A DNA stretch of 12,434 nt from Collinsella sp. AF02-46-1 (GTDB lineage Bacteria; Actinomycetota; Coriobacteriia; Coriobacteriales; Coriobacteriaceae). Under the pieces are notes generated by a model. It was not told the DNA's origin and did no database searches. It was given only the letters and a program-made list of their open reading frames with translations. Numbering within the stretch: the first letter of the stretch is position 1; each line of letters begins with the position of its first letter. Position numbers and translations under genes: made by a program. Shown piece by piece: positions 6,305-12,434 of the stretch. The stretch covers positions 1 through 12,434 of the forward strand of contig CAKXKM010000058.1 in NCBI GenBank assembly GCA_934876235.1, written 5' to 3'.

Positions 6305-7447
6305 GTGATCTGCCCGCATTGCCTTAAGACTATCGAGGACGGCGCCTCGTTCTGCCCCTACTGCAACGCCTATGTGGGTCCGGGCGATGGTCCGGAGCAC
6401 ACCGAGTTCGTGTTCTGTGAGGGCTGCGGTGCCCGTCTTTCTCCGCATGATCGTACGTGCCCCAAATGCGGACGCCCCGCTCCGGGTATCCTCTCCGAGG
6501 ACGCGGCCGCGTCCGACCTGGCAGCGGGCCGCACGGCGGGCTTTCCGCGCCTAACGCAAGAGCAGATCGATACCGAGGTGCCGCATGCGCCGGCCTCCGC
6601 CGCTGCGGTGCTTTCGGACGCCGCCGACCCCAATGAGACCTGCGTGCTGCCGGCTTTCGATAAGGATTTCGGTATCCCCAAGGTCGATATTCCCATGCCC
6701 GTTTCCCTGCATGACGATGCTCAAAAACCCAAGCGCAAGGTGCATCCCGACGAGGACGCCTATCACAAGCACAAGCGTCATATTCCCAAGCCGCTTATTG
6801 TCATCGCGTTCCTTGCCCTTGTGTGCGGTAGTGCCTATTGGTTCGTGACGACCGATCCCATGGGTGTTATGCCCGGCTTCTACGACCAGTTTGGCCAAGC
6901 TGCACAAACCACCTTCCCCACGCGCCAAAAGGGCGAGGCGACTGAGGACGATACCAAGCAGGACGATTCTGCCGAGGTGGTCCAGGAAGAAACCGTGCTC
7001 ACCGATGATCAGCTCTATACCAGGCTCGACGGTCTGTATCAGACCATCGTGTCCTATGCTGACGAGGATCAGATCGGCGAGGTCATCGATTCCTTTAACA
7101 ACGGCTATCTCCGAACGCCGCTGTCCACCCGTCAGGAGCTGTCGCAGAGTGCCTACGCCCTGCGCGACCAGATCAAAAAGACGCAAGATGAGCTCAACAA
7201 CCTTAAGTACCAGGACGATACGGTCTATGCGGATGACATCGCCCACTTAAAGCAGCTTGCCGAGTGGATGTATGAGCGCGTTGACGTGATCTGCCAGAGC
7301 TGGGATATCTCGCTGGCCATTCCCGATGGCGAGTCGATGAGTTCCCACCAAAGCGAGATCCTGGCGCCCATCGCGCAGGGTGGCAACAGCGCGCTGAACC
7401 AGTACGATGCCAATGTGGGTTCCTGGAAGCCGCAGCAGCGTTCCTAA
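6305..7447 (+). CDS. Double zinc-ribbon single-pass membrane protein, function unknown
   Basis: This 380-residue protein starts with two zinc-ribbon knuckle pairs: Cys3/6 with Cys17/20, and Cys38/41 with Cys52/55 (CPHC, CPYC, CEGC, CPKC). An acidic, low-complexity stretch follows, then a basic KHKRH segment and one transmembrane helix at about 163-182. The remaining ~200 residues should be extracytoplasmic; they are acidic, then helical with Q/L/K patterns. By analogy with other zinc-ribbon/TM proteins it could sense or scaffold something at the membrane, but no substrate or pathway can be read. I chose GTG 6305, with GAGGA at 6296-6300, because it starts right at the zinc ribbon. A TTG at 6275 would add 10 residues without a ribosome site. 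Confidence 0.75.
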   Translation: MICPHCLKTIEDGASFCPYCNAYVGPGDGPEHTEFVFCEGCGARLSPHDRTCPKCGRPAPGILSEDAAASDLAAGRTAGFPRLTQEQIDTEVPHAPASAAAVLSDAADPNETCVLPAFDKDFGIPKVDIPMPVSLHDDAQKPKRKVHPDEDAYHKHKRHIPKPLIVIAFLALVCGSAYWFVTTDPMGVMPGFYDQFGQAAQTTFPTRQKGEATEDDTKQDDSAEVVQEETVLTDDQLYTRLDGLYQTIVSYADEDQIGEVIDSFNNGYLRTPLSTRQELSQSAYALRDQIKKTQDELNNLKYQDDTVYADDIAHLKQLAEWMYERVDVICQSWDISLAIPDGESMSSHQSEILAPIAQGGNSALNQYDANVGSWKPQQRS

Positions 7448-7485
7448 AATTAGTTCGCCATAGTCGGCATAACCTACGTGCGCAA

Positions 7486-7515
7486 TTGATGTAAGCCCGT
7501 GCTTATTGCTACAAT
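7486..7515 (+). promoter_or_regulatory. Promoter candidate for the peptidyl-prolyl isomerase gene
   Basis: TTGATG (7486-7491) and TACAAT (7510-7515) are separated by 18 bases. Both hexamers are close to the vegetative sigma consensus. The -10 lies 40 bases before the ATG, with a strong ribosome site (GAGGAAGG, 7541-7548) in between. Confidence 0.55.
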
Positions 7516-7554
7516 TCGTACAAATATGCTTTAAACGCACGAGGAAGGAACCAC

Positions 7555-8097
7555 ATGTTTGGTTTTAAGAAAGAGCTCTACACGCCCGAGTATCAGCTTG
7601 TCGGCGACGAGTGCGCCGTAATCGAGACGTCGAAGGGTACCATCAAGGTCAAGTTTGACGGCGAGGGCGCTCCCATTCATGTCGCGAACTTCTGCGAGCT
7701 TTCCACGATGGGCTTCTATGATGGCCTTAAGTTCCATCGCTATGTGCCCGGTTTTGTTATCCAAGGTGGCGACCCCAATACCCGCGACATGTCCGGCGCC
7801 GACGTCGCCGCCGGTCTTGAGGGCCCCGACGGCATGCCCGGTACCGGTGGCCCCGGCTACTGCATCAAGGGCGAGTTTGCCACCAATCCGCGCAACAGCC
7901 ATGTCGATGGCGCCCTTGCCATGGCACGCTCCATGGATCCCGATTCCGCGGGTTCGCAGTTCTACTTCTGCCTGGGTGCCCAGCATAACCTCGATTCCGG
8001 TTACACCGTCTTTGGTACCACGGTCGAGGGTCTCGATGTGATTTCGCAGCTGCGTGCCGGCGACGAGATCGTCCATGTCGAGATCGTTCACGAGTAA
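7555..8097 (+). CDS. Cyclophilin-type peptidyl-prolyl cis-trans isomerase
   Basis: This 180-residue enzyme catalyses cis-trans isomerisation of Xaa-Pro bonds and assists protein folding. The cyclophilin core runs from about residue 20 to the end. FHRYVPGFVIQGGDP holds the catalytic Arg62 with Phe67 and Gln70. Further core motifs are MARSMDPDSAGSQFYF and the closing HNLDSGYTVFG followed by the VxxGLDVI helix. An insert, GLEGPDGMPGTGGPG, lies at the usual substrate-loop position. There is no signal peptide or lipobox, so it acts in the cytosol. The ATG has an excellent ribosome site. The next gene begins 11 bases after the stop, so the two form an operon. Confidence 0.94.
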   Translation: MFGFKKELYTPEYQLVGDECAVIETSKGTIKVKFDGEGAPIHVANFCELSTMGFYDGLKFHRYVPGFVIQGGDPNTRDMSGADVAAGLEGPDGMPGTGGPGYCIKGEFATNPRNSHVDGALAMARSMDPDSAGSQFYFCLGAQHNLDSGYTVFGTTVEGLDVISQLRAGDEIVHVEIVHE

Positions 8098-8108
8098 AGG
8101 GGACTTCC

Positions 8109-9413
8109 TTGAATAGCCAGCTGATCCAACAGGGCCGCGCCGCTTACCGCGCGGGTGATTTTTCTGCTGCAGCCCAGATGCTTGGGGCGGCAAAGACTCC
8201 CGATGAGATTATGGGCGAGGCCGATCACCTTCGTGGCAACGCCTTGATGCACCTGGGCATGTATGCCGAGGCCGCCGAGGCCTATGCCGCCGCCCTCAAC
8301 GACGGCACCTACGGCAAGCGCGGCGCGCTGCTCACCAACCGCGGCAAGGCGCTCGCCGCCGTGGGCGACTACACGACGGCCGCCCAGGCGTTCTCAGCTG
8401 CTACGCAGGATGCTTCCTATGCCACGCCGTTCAAGGCCTATCTGGGCCTGGGCAATGCGCTGTTCCAGTCGGGCGACTATGCCAACGCGGGAACCGCCTT
8501 CCGTCAGGCTGCCATCGACGGCGCCAATCCGGCTCCTGCCGCCGCGCTCGGCGAGCTCGGTCGTTGCTTCATTAAGCTCGGCCGTCCGGCGGATGCCGTG
8601 GAGACTTACCGCACGGCTATCGACTTTGCCGGCCCCCGCGACGACACGCGTGCGCTCAACGCCGGCATGGGTCAGGCGCTTTCTGCCGCCGGCCGTCCCT
8701 CCGACGCACTCGACGCCTTTAATGCCGCTACTGCCGATGGCATCTACCAGCTCACCTCCGAGCAGGCCGATGAGCTTGCCCGCGTGCAGGATTCGCTTGC
8801 CGCGCTGTCTGCCCAGACGGCCATGGCCACGGCTCCGGCGCCCGCGATGGACGCTCCCGCCGTCGATCCGCTCGATCCTACGGGCGCGACCGGTCAGTTT
8901 ATGCCCGATCCCTCGGACACCGGCTTCTTTACGCTGTCCGAGTCCGAGATGGTCCAGCAGGACCGTCAGGATCGTAAGCAGGCCAAGGTCCGTCGTCGCC
9001 ATCGCCACACGGGTCTCAAAGTCTTCATCGTGCTGCTTCTGCTTATTTTGATCGCCGCGGGCGGTCTGGGCTTTGCCTACACGCGCGGCTTTGGCTTCCC
9101 GTCTCAGGAGTCTGTCGTTACCGATCTGTTCCAGGCTGCCGGCGACGGTGACACCGCAAAGGCCGAGTCTTGTCTGGCCTCGAGCCTGTCCGAGGACGCT
9201 AAGTCGATGATCATCTCCTCGATTCCGCAGGGTGCCAACGTGTCCGTCGAGGGCATGGATCAGTCCATGACCGAGACGACCGCTAAGGTGAAGGCATCGC
9301 TTTCCAAGGGCGGCGAGCAGGAGTACACCGTCAAATTCGTGCGCTCCGACAACCATATCGGCTGGACCGTTTCTTCGCTCGATATGGATTTCTCGGCTGC
9401 TGACAACCAGTAG
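8109..9413 (+). CDS. TPR-repeat single-pass membrane protein
   Basis: In this 434-residue protein, residues 3 to about 215 form roughly six tetratricopeptide-like helical pairs, for example AYRAGDFSAAAQML, HLGMYAEAAEAYAAAL, AVGDYTTAAQAF and QSGDYANAGTAF. An Ala/Pro-rich linker and a basic KVRRRHRHTGLK stop-transfer segment precede one membrane helix at about 305-325. The last ~110 residues are predicted outside the membrane and resemble small NTF2/DUF4878-like domains (DLFQAAGDGDTAKAESCL ... WTVSSLDMDF). The TPRs therefore face the cytosol and probably hold partner proteins. The start is TTG with AAAGGGG overlapping the upstream stop region; no in-frame ATG lies nearby. The partner is unknown. 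Confidence 0.82.
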   Translation: MNSQLIQQGRAAYRAGDFSAAAQMLGAAKTPDEIMGEADHLRGNALMHLGMYAEAAEAYAAALNDGTYGKRGALLTNRGKALAAVGDYTTAAQAFSAATQDASYATPFKAYLGLGNALFQSGDYANAGTAFRQAAIDGANPAPAAALGELGRCFIKLGRPADAVETYRTAIDFAGPRDDTRALNAGMGQALSAAGRPSDALDAFNAATADGIYQLTSEQADELARVQDSLAALSAQTAMATAPAPAMDAPAVDPLDPTGATGQFMPDPSDTGFFTLSESEMVQQDRQDRKQAKVRRRHRHTGLKVFIVLLLLILIAAGGLGFAYTRGFGFPSQESVVTDLFQAAGDGDTAKAESCLASSLSEDAKSMIISSIPQGANVSVEGMDQSMTETTAKVKASLSKGGEQEYTVKFVRSDNHIGWTVSSLDMDFSAADNQ

Positions 9414-9435
9414 TGACCTTATGGGATTTAGCTTT

Positions 9436-9470
9436 GCCCGGCGCTTCACCGCAAGTGAGGTGCCGGGCTT
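9436..9470 (+). terminator. Long hairpin between the TPR gene and mreB, possible terminator
   Basis: A 14-pair stem is formed by 9436-9449 and 9455-9468 around the loop CGCAA: GCCCGGC pairs with GCCGGGC, a G-T pair follows, then CTTCAC pairs with GTGAGG. Only two T residues follow, so as an intrinsic terminator it would be weak. The stem ends nine bases before the -10-like TATGAT at 9478. Confidence 0.5.
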
Positions 9471-9477
9471 GCGCTAG

Positions 9478-9483
9478 TATGAT
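9478..9483 (+). promoter_or_regulatory. Possible -10 element (TATGAT) for the mre operon
   Basis: TATGAT lies 45 bases before the mreB start and is a good -10 match. The hexamer 17 bases upstream (GTGAGG, 9455-9460) is not a convincing -35 and lies inside the hairpin. An operon promoter is expected here because the gap holds no gene. Confidence 0.35.
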
Positions 9484-9528
9484 GAGCTAGTAGTTTTCCA
9501 GCAATCATCCAACACATCAGGAGTTGCG

Positions 9529-10572
9529 TTGTTTTCTTTGATGGATATGTTCTTCGGTAGCTATGCGGGCGATCTTGCCATCGACCTCGGCACCGCAAAT
9601 ACGCTTGTCTCCGTGCGCGGCAAGGGCATCGTCATTCGCGAGCCCTCCGTTGTCGCCATCGACAAGAACGACGAGCGCATCCTGGCGGTCGGTATCGAGG
9701 CAAAGCGCATGCTCGGCCGTACGCCCGGCAACATCGTGGCCGTTCGTCCCCTGAAGGACGGCGTCATCGCCGACTTCGATGTTACCGAGGCCATGCTTCG
9801 CTACTTTATCGATAAGGCGTCCGAGAAGCGCTATCCGTGGACTCCGCGTCCGCGTGTTGTCGTCTGCGTTCCCTCCGGTGTCACGTCGGTCGAGAAGCGC
9901 GCTGTCTTTGAGGCCACGATCCAGGCCGGTGCCCGCCAGGCCTATCTGATCGAAGAGCCTATGGCAGCCGCTATCGGCGCCGACCTTCCCGTTGAGGAGC
10001 CCACCGGCTCCATGGTCATCGACATCGGTGGCGGTACCACCGAGGTTGCCGTTATCGCTATGGGCGGCATCGTCGTTTCGCAGTCCATTCGTATTGCCGG
10101 TGACGAGTTCGATCAGGCCATCCTCACGCACGTTCGCGATGCCTACAACTTGGCCATCGGCGAGCGTACGGCAGAGGACATCAAGATCAAGGTCGGTTCC
10201 GCCGTGCCGCTCAAGGACGAGCTCGACGTCGAGGTCAACGGCCGCGACGTGATCACCGGTCTGCCCAAGACCGTGCGCATCGAGAGCGAGGAGATTCGTC
10301 GCGCGCTCAACAAGCCGCTCGACGAGATGGCCAAGGCCGTCAAGGACGCACTCGACGCTACGCCTCCCGATCTTGCCTCGGACCTTATGTACTACGGCAT
10401 TTTGCTGACCGGTGGCGGCGCGCTGCTGCGCGGTCTCGACGTGCGCCTGCGCGATGAGACCGGCGTTTCGGTCAACGTCAGCCCCACGGCGCTCGATAAC
10501 GTTGTTAACGGCTGTGCCCGCGTGCTCGAGGCCAATGCGTTTGATGGCGGCTTCGTCCAGACCAATGCTTAA
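9529..10572 (+). CDS. mreB: Rod-shape-determining protein MreB
   Basis: This 347-residue bacterial actin homologue forms membrane-bound filaments that orient peptidoglycan synthesis along the cell side wall. Phosphate-1 (LAIDLGTANTLV, about 16-27), phosphate-2 (VIDIGGGTTEVAVI) and the adenosine motif LTGGGALLRGLD are intact. Also conserved are EPSVVAID and the EEPMAAAIGADLPVEEPTG region. The length is normal for the family. The start is TTG with CAGGAG at 9518-9523, five bases upstream; the N-terminal MFSLMDMFFG would act as a membrane-binding segment. An ATG four codons later (9541) is a weaker alternative. It is the first gene of the cluster with mreC, mreD and a PBP2 gene. Confidence 0.96.
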   Translation: MFSLMDMFFGSYAGDLAIDLGTANTLVSVRGKGIVIREPSVVAIDKNDERILAVGIEAKRMLGRTPGNIVAVRPLKDGVIADFDVTEAMLRYFIDKASEKRYPWTPRPRVVVCVPSGVTSVEKRAVFEATIQAGARQAYLIEEPMAAAIGADLPVEEPTGSMVIDIGGGTTEVAVIAMGGIVVSQSIRIAGDEFDQAILTHVRDAYNLAIGERTAEDIKIKVGSAVPLKDELDVEVNGRDVITGLPKTVRIESEEIRRALNKPLDEMAKAVKDALDATPPDLASDLMYYGILLTGGGALLRGLDVRLRDETGVSVNVSPTALDNVVNGCARVLEANAFDGGFVQTNA

Positions 10573-10593
10573 TTTCCAAAAGGTGGATTCCAT

Positions 10594-11592
10594 TTGGCAC
10601 GATCTTCGGGTTTCTCCACAAATCTGAATACCAAGCGACAATCAACGGGTATGCGCCCGTTGATTGTTTTCAGCCTGATTTCGGTGTTGCTGCTCACGTT
10701 TTATATTCGTGAGGGCGAGGCAGGACCGATTCATGCCGTGCGCTCGGGCGTGACGACGATTACCTCGCCGGTGCGCTTTGTGGGCTCGGCTGTGGCGGCT
10801 CCCTTCAATGCGATCGGTAACGTGTTCTCTAACCTTACGGCGTCGCAGGACACGCTTGACGAGCTTAAGAAGCAAAACGAGGAACTGACCTCTAAGGTTG
10901 CCGAGCTCTCCGAGGCTCAAAAGACCGCCGAGCGACTGGAGGGGCTGGTCGGCCTGCAGTCGACCTACAACCTCAAATCAACCGCAGCTCGTATCGTCGG
11001 CGCTTCGGGCGATGCCTGGACCTCGACCGTTACCATCGACAAGGGCTCTGCCGACGGCCTTACCATCAACATGCCCGTGACGAGTTCTGCCGGTGTTATC
11101 GGCCAGATTATCGAGGTATCGGCCAAGACCTCTACCGTGCGCCTGATTGGCGACGAGAACTCCGGCGTATCCGCCATGGTGCAGGACACGCGCGCCCAGG
11201 GTATGCTGCAGGGTCAGGCTGACGGCACGCTGCGTCTTGAGTACGTGAGCGTCGACTCCGATGTTAAGGTTGGCGACATCATCGTGACCTCGGGCATTGG
11301 CGGTGTGTTCCCCAAGGGTCTACCACTCGGCACCGTCTCGTCGGTTGAAAAATCCGCAAACGACGTGTACTACACCATTGTGGTGCGCGCCCAGACGACG
11401 GCCGAGAACAACGAGGAAGTGCTGGTCATCACCTCGCTGACCGACGAACAGTCGGCCTCGGATGAGGACGTGAGCACCGCTAATAGCACGCCGCAGGGAA
11501 CGTCGCGCGATGCTGCGACCAAGACGAAGGACGAGAGCTCGGATGACGGTTCCGACACGTCCGAGACGACCGATTCCGGCTCGAGCGAATAG
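10594..11592 (+). CDS. mreC: Rod-shape-determining protein MreC with acidic Ser/Thr tail
   Basis: This 332-residue bitopic membrane protein links MreB filaments to the extracellular wall-synthesis enzymes. It has a cytosolic N-terminus, a membrane helix at about 21-38, a coiled coil at about 85-115 (LDELKKQNEELTSKVAELSE), then the MreC beta-domain (about 120-275) with ARIVGASGDAWTSTVTIDKG, GVIGQI, GENSGVSAMV-like residues and SGIGGVFPKGLPLGTV. The final ~52 residues (281-332) are low-complexity, rich in Asp, Glu, Ser and Thr, and look disordered. The start is TTG with AAAGGTGG at 10578-10585. The mreB stop lies 21 bases upstream, so the genes are co-transcribed. Confidence 0.93.
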   Translation: MARSSGFSTNLNTKRQSTGMRPLIVFSLISVLLLTFYIREGEAGPIHAVRSGVTTITSPVRFVGSAVAAPFNAIGNVFSNLTASQDTLDELKKQNEELTSKVAELSEAQKTAERLEGLVGLQSTYNLKSTAARIVGASGDAWTSTVTIDKGSADGLTINMPVTSSAGVIGQIIEVSAKTSTVRLIGDENSGVSAMVQDTRAQGMLQGQADGTLRLEYVSVDSDVKVGDIIVTSGIGGVFPKGLPLGTVSSVEKSANDVYYTIVVRAQTTAENNEEVLVITSLTDEQSASDEDVSTANSTPQGTSRDAATKTKDESSDDGSDTSETTDSGSSE

Positions 11593-11603
11593 GGGGCATG
11601 TCC

Positions 11604-12170
11604 ATGGATCTACACGAGCAGGGGATGAGCTCCCGCACGTTTGTAATCGCCGCCATCGTGTGCGTGCTGCTGCAGGCAGGCCTGGCACCGCAGATCTCCA
11701 TTGCGGGCGGTCGCGTCAACTTCATGATTATCCTGGTGTGCCTAAGCGTGTTCTCGGGCGACCCGACCCGTGCCGTCGTGTGCGGTTTTTGCAGCGGCTT
11801 GTTTTATGACCTGTCCGCTGCCGTGCCGGTGGGAGTTATGTCGCTCCTGCTGACCGTGGGTTCTTTTGCCCTGGTGCATAGCGCTGCCGGTCAAACGAGC
11901 GGTACCCCGAGTGCGCGCGGCATCACTGTGGGCGCCTTTGCGCTCGTCATTAATGTGATCTACAGCATCATCTTGCTGTTTATGGGTATGGAGACGAGCT
12001 TTGTCGTGGCGATCTTCGGCCATGCGCTGCCGTCTTCGATCCTGACGGGTCTGGTTGCCATTCCGTTTTTGATGTCCGGCGTCGTGCCGCAGTCCGGTTA
12101 TGGATTCTCCGCACGTGGCGGACGCCAGACGGGCATGCGCTTTAAGCCCAAGACCCGTAAGCTCAAATAG
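11604..12170 (+). CDS. mreD: Rod-shape-determining protein MreD
   Basis: This 188-residue integral membrane partner of MreC has about six hydrophobic segments: near 13-28, 40-52, 57-72, 76-95, 106-128 and 131-158. The conserved MreD signature GFCSGLFYDLSAAVPVGVMS carries the family's G-x-x-x-G-L-x-x-D pattern followed by a Gly. A basic cytosolic tail (RFKPKTRKLK) ends the protein. I chose ATG 11604 because the GGGGG at 11592-11596 is seven bases upstream. ATG 11598 is only one base from it and would add just two residues. It sits 11 bases after mreC. Confidence 0.9.
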   Translation: MDLHEQGMSSRTFVIAAIVCVLLQAGLAPQISIAGGRVNFMIILVCLSVFSGDPTRAVVCGFCSGLFYDLSAAVPVGVMSLLLTVGSFALVHSAAGQTSGTPSARGITVGAFALVINVIYSIILLFMGMETSFVVAIFGHALPSSILTGLVAIPFLMSGVVPQSGYGFSARGGRQTGMRFKPKTRKLK

Positions 12171-12183
12171 GGGAGGCCCGTAG

Positions 12184-12434
12184 ATGTCTTCCCAGATGAC
12201 GGTTATTATCGCCGGTATCGTGCTGGTTGTGGCCATCGTGGTCGCGCTGGTCATCATGCGTCGCGGCGATTCCCGTTTTACCTACGATACGCAGCATGGA
12301 ACGGCCCCGCGCGCCACCGAGGGCGAGGGCAATACCGCGGCGACCGCCTTTAAGGGCCGCTTCTCCATCCTCACCACGGGTGTGGGCGCGATGTTCGCGG
12401 CGCTTGCCGTCAAGCTGTGGGGCATGCAGATGGT
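12184..12434 (+). CDS. mrdA: Penicillin-binding protein 2 (elongation transpeptidase), N-terminal part
   Basis: The gene is cut by the window end; 83 residues are visible. PBP2 is the transpeptidase of the elongation complex, cross-linking new side-wall peptidoglycan. The identifying segment is FKGRFSILTTGVGAMFAALA followed by VKLWGMQMV (about 55-83), the usual PBP2 pattern of Arg-Phe, a membrane helix, then L-W-x-x-Q. An additional hydrophobic helix at about 5-25 (MTVIIAGIVLVVAIVVALVI) precedes it, joined by a polar linker rich in Gly, Thr and Glu, which is not typical. GGGGAGG at 12170-12176 supports the ATG. Its place directly after mreD supports mrdA; the transpeptidase domain itself is not visible. 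Confidence 0.78.
   Translation, partial: MSSQMTVIIAGIVLVVAIVVALVIMRRGDSRFTYDTQHGTAPRATEGEGNTAATAFKGRFSILTTGVGAMFAALAVKLWGMQM

Noticed and set aside
1..12434. CRISPR array, insertion sequence or rRNA
   Set aside because: No regularly spaced repeats, transposase genes or rRNA-like sequence were seen.

Overview
The window looks like a piece of a Collinsella-type (Coriobacteriia, Actinomycetota) gut bacterial chromosome carrying the end of a prophage. The basis is high GC content, frequent TTG and GTG starts with strong Shine-Dalgarno sequences, an mreBCD-PBP2 cluster, and a siphophage-type lysis cassette like those of Gram-positive gut phages. The genus is my inference from style and gene content, not a database match. 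All genes I support are on the + strand.

Region 1 (1 to about 3306) is the late end of a prophage. It opens inside a reverse transcriptase whose 5' part lies outside the window. The RT has a catalytic Asp in motif A, a DGR-like GxxxNQ motif and a YMDD box, so it is most likely the RT of a diversity-generating retroelement (DGR). Its template repeat, variable repeat and target gene would lie upstream, beyond the window. The RT ends in a G9 tract where all three frames stay open for a short distance. After a hairpin terminator come a small acidic phage protein, an XkdX-family protein, a membrane/coiled-coil protein, a holin, an N-acetylmuramoyl-L-alanine amidase endolysin with three GWL repeats, and a 29-residue DUF3789-like membrane peptide. 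A strong Rho-independent terminator closes the cassette.

Region 2 (3307-3483) is the phage/host junction. It holds no gene but contains a second strong terminator, about 30 bases before the next start codon, and an upstream heptamer that could pair with that terminator's 5' arm. It may be a transcription-attenuation leader, the att site, or both.

Region 3 (3484-9413) is host DNA. It encodes a CtpE-like P-type cation ATPase with a long basic C-terminal tail, a double zinc-ribbon single-pass membrane protein, a cytosolic cyclophilin-type peptidyl-prolyl isomerase with its own promoter, and a TPR-rich single-pass membrane protein.

Region 4 (9414-12434) is the cell-elongation cluster: mreB, mreC, mreD and the start of a PBP2-type transpeptidase gene. 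The tight spacing (21, 11 and 13 bases between the chosen ends) indicates one operon. MreB filaments, the MreC/MreD membrane proteins and the PBP2 transpeptidase together direct lateral wall synthesis. Two features are unusual: MreC has a long acidic Ser/Thr tail, and the PBP2 N-terminus shows two hydrophobic segments instead of one.
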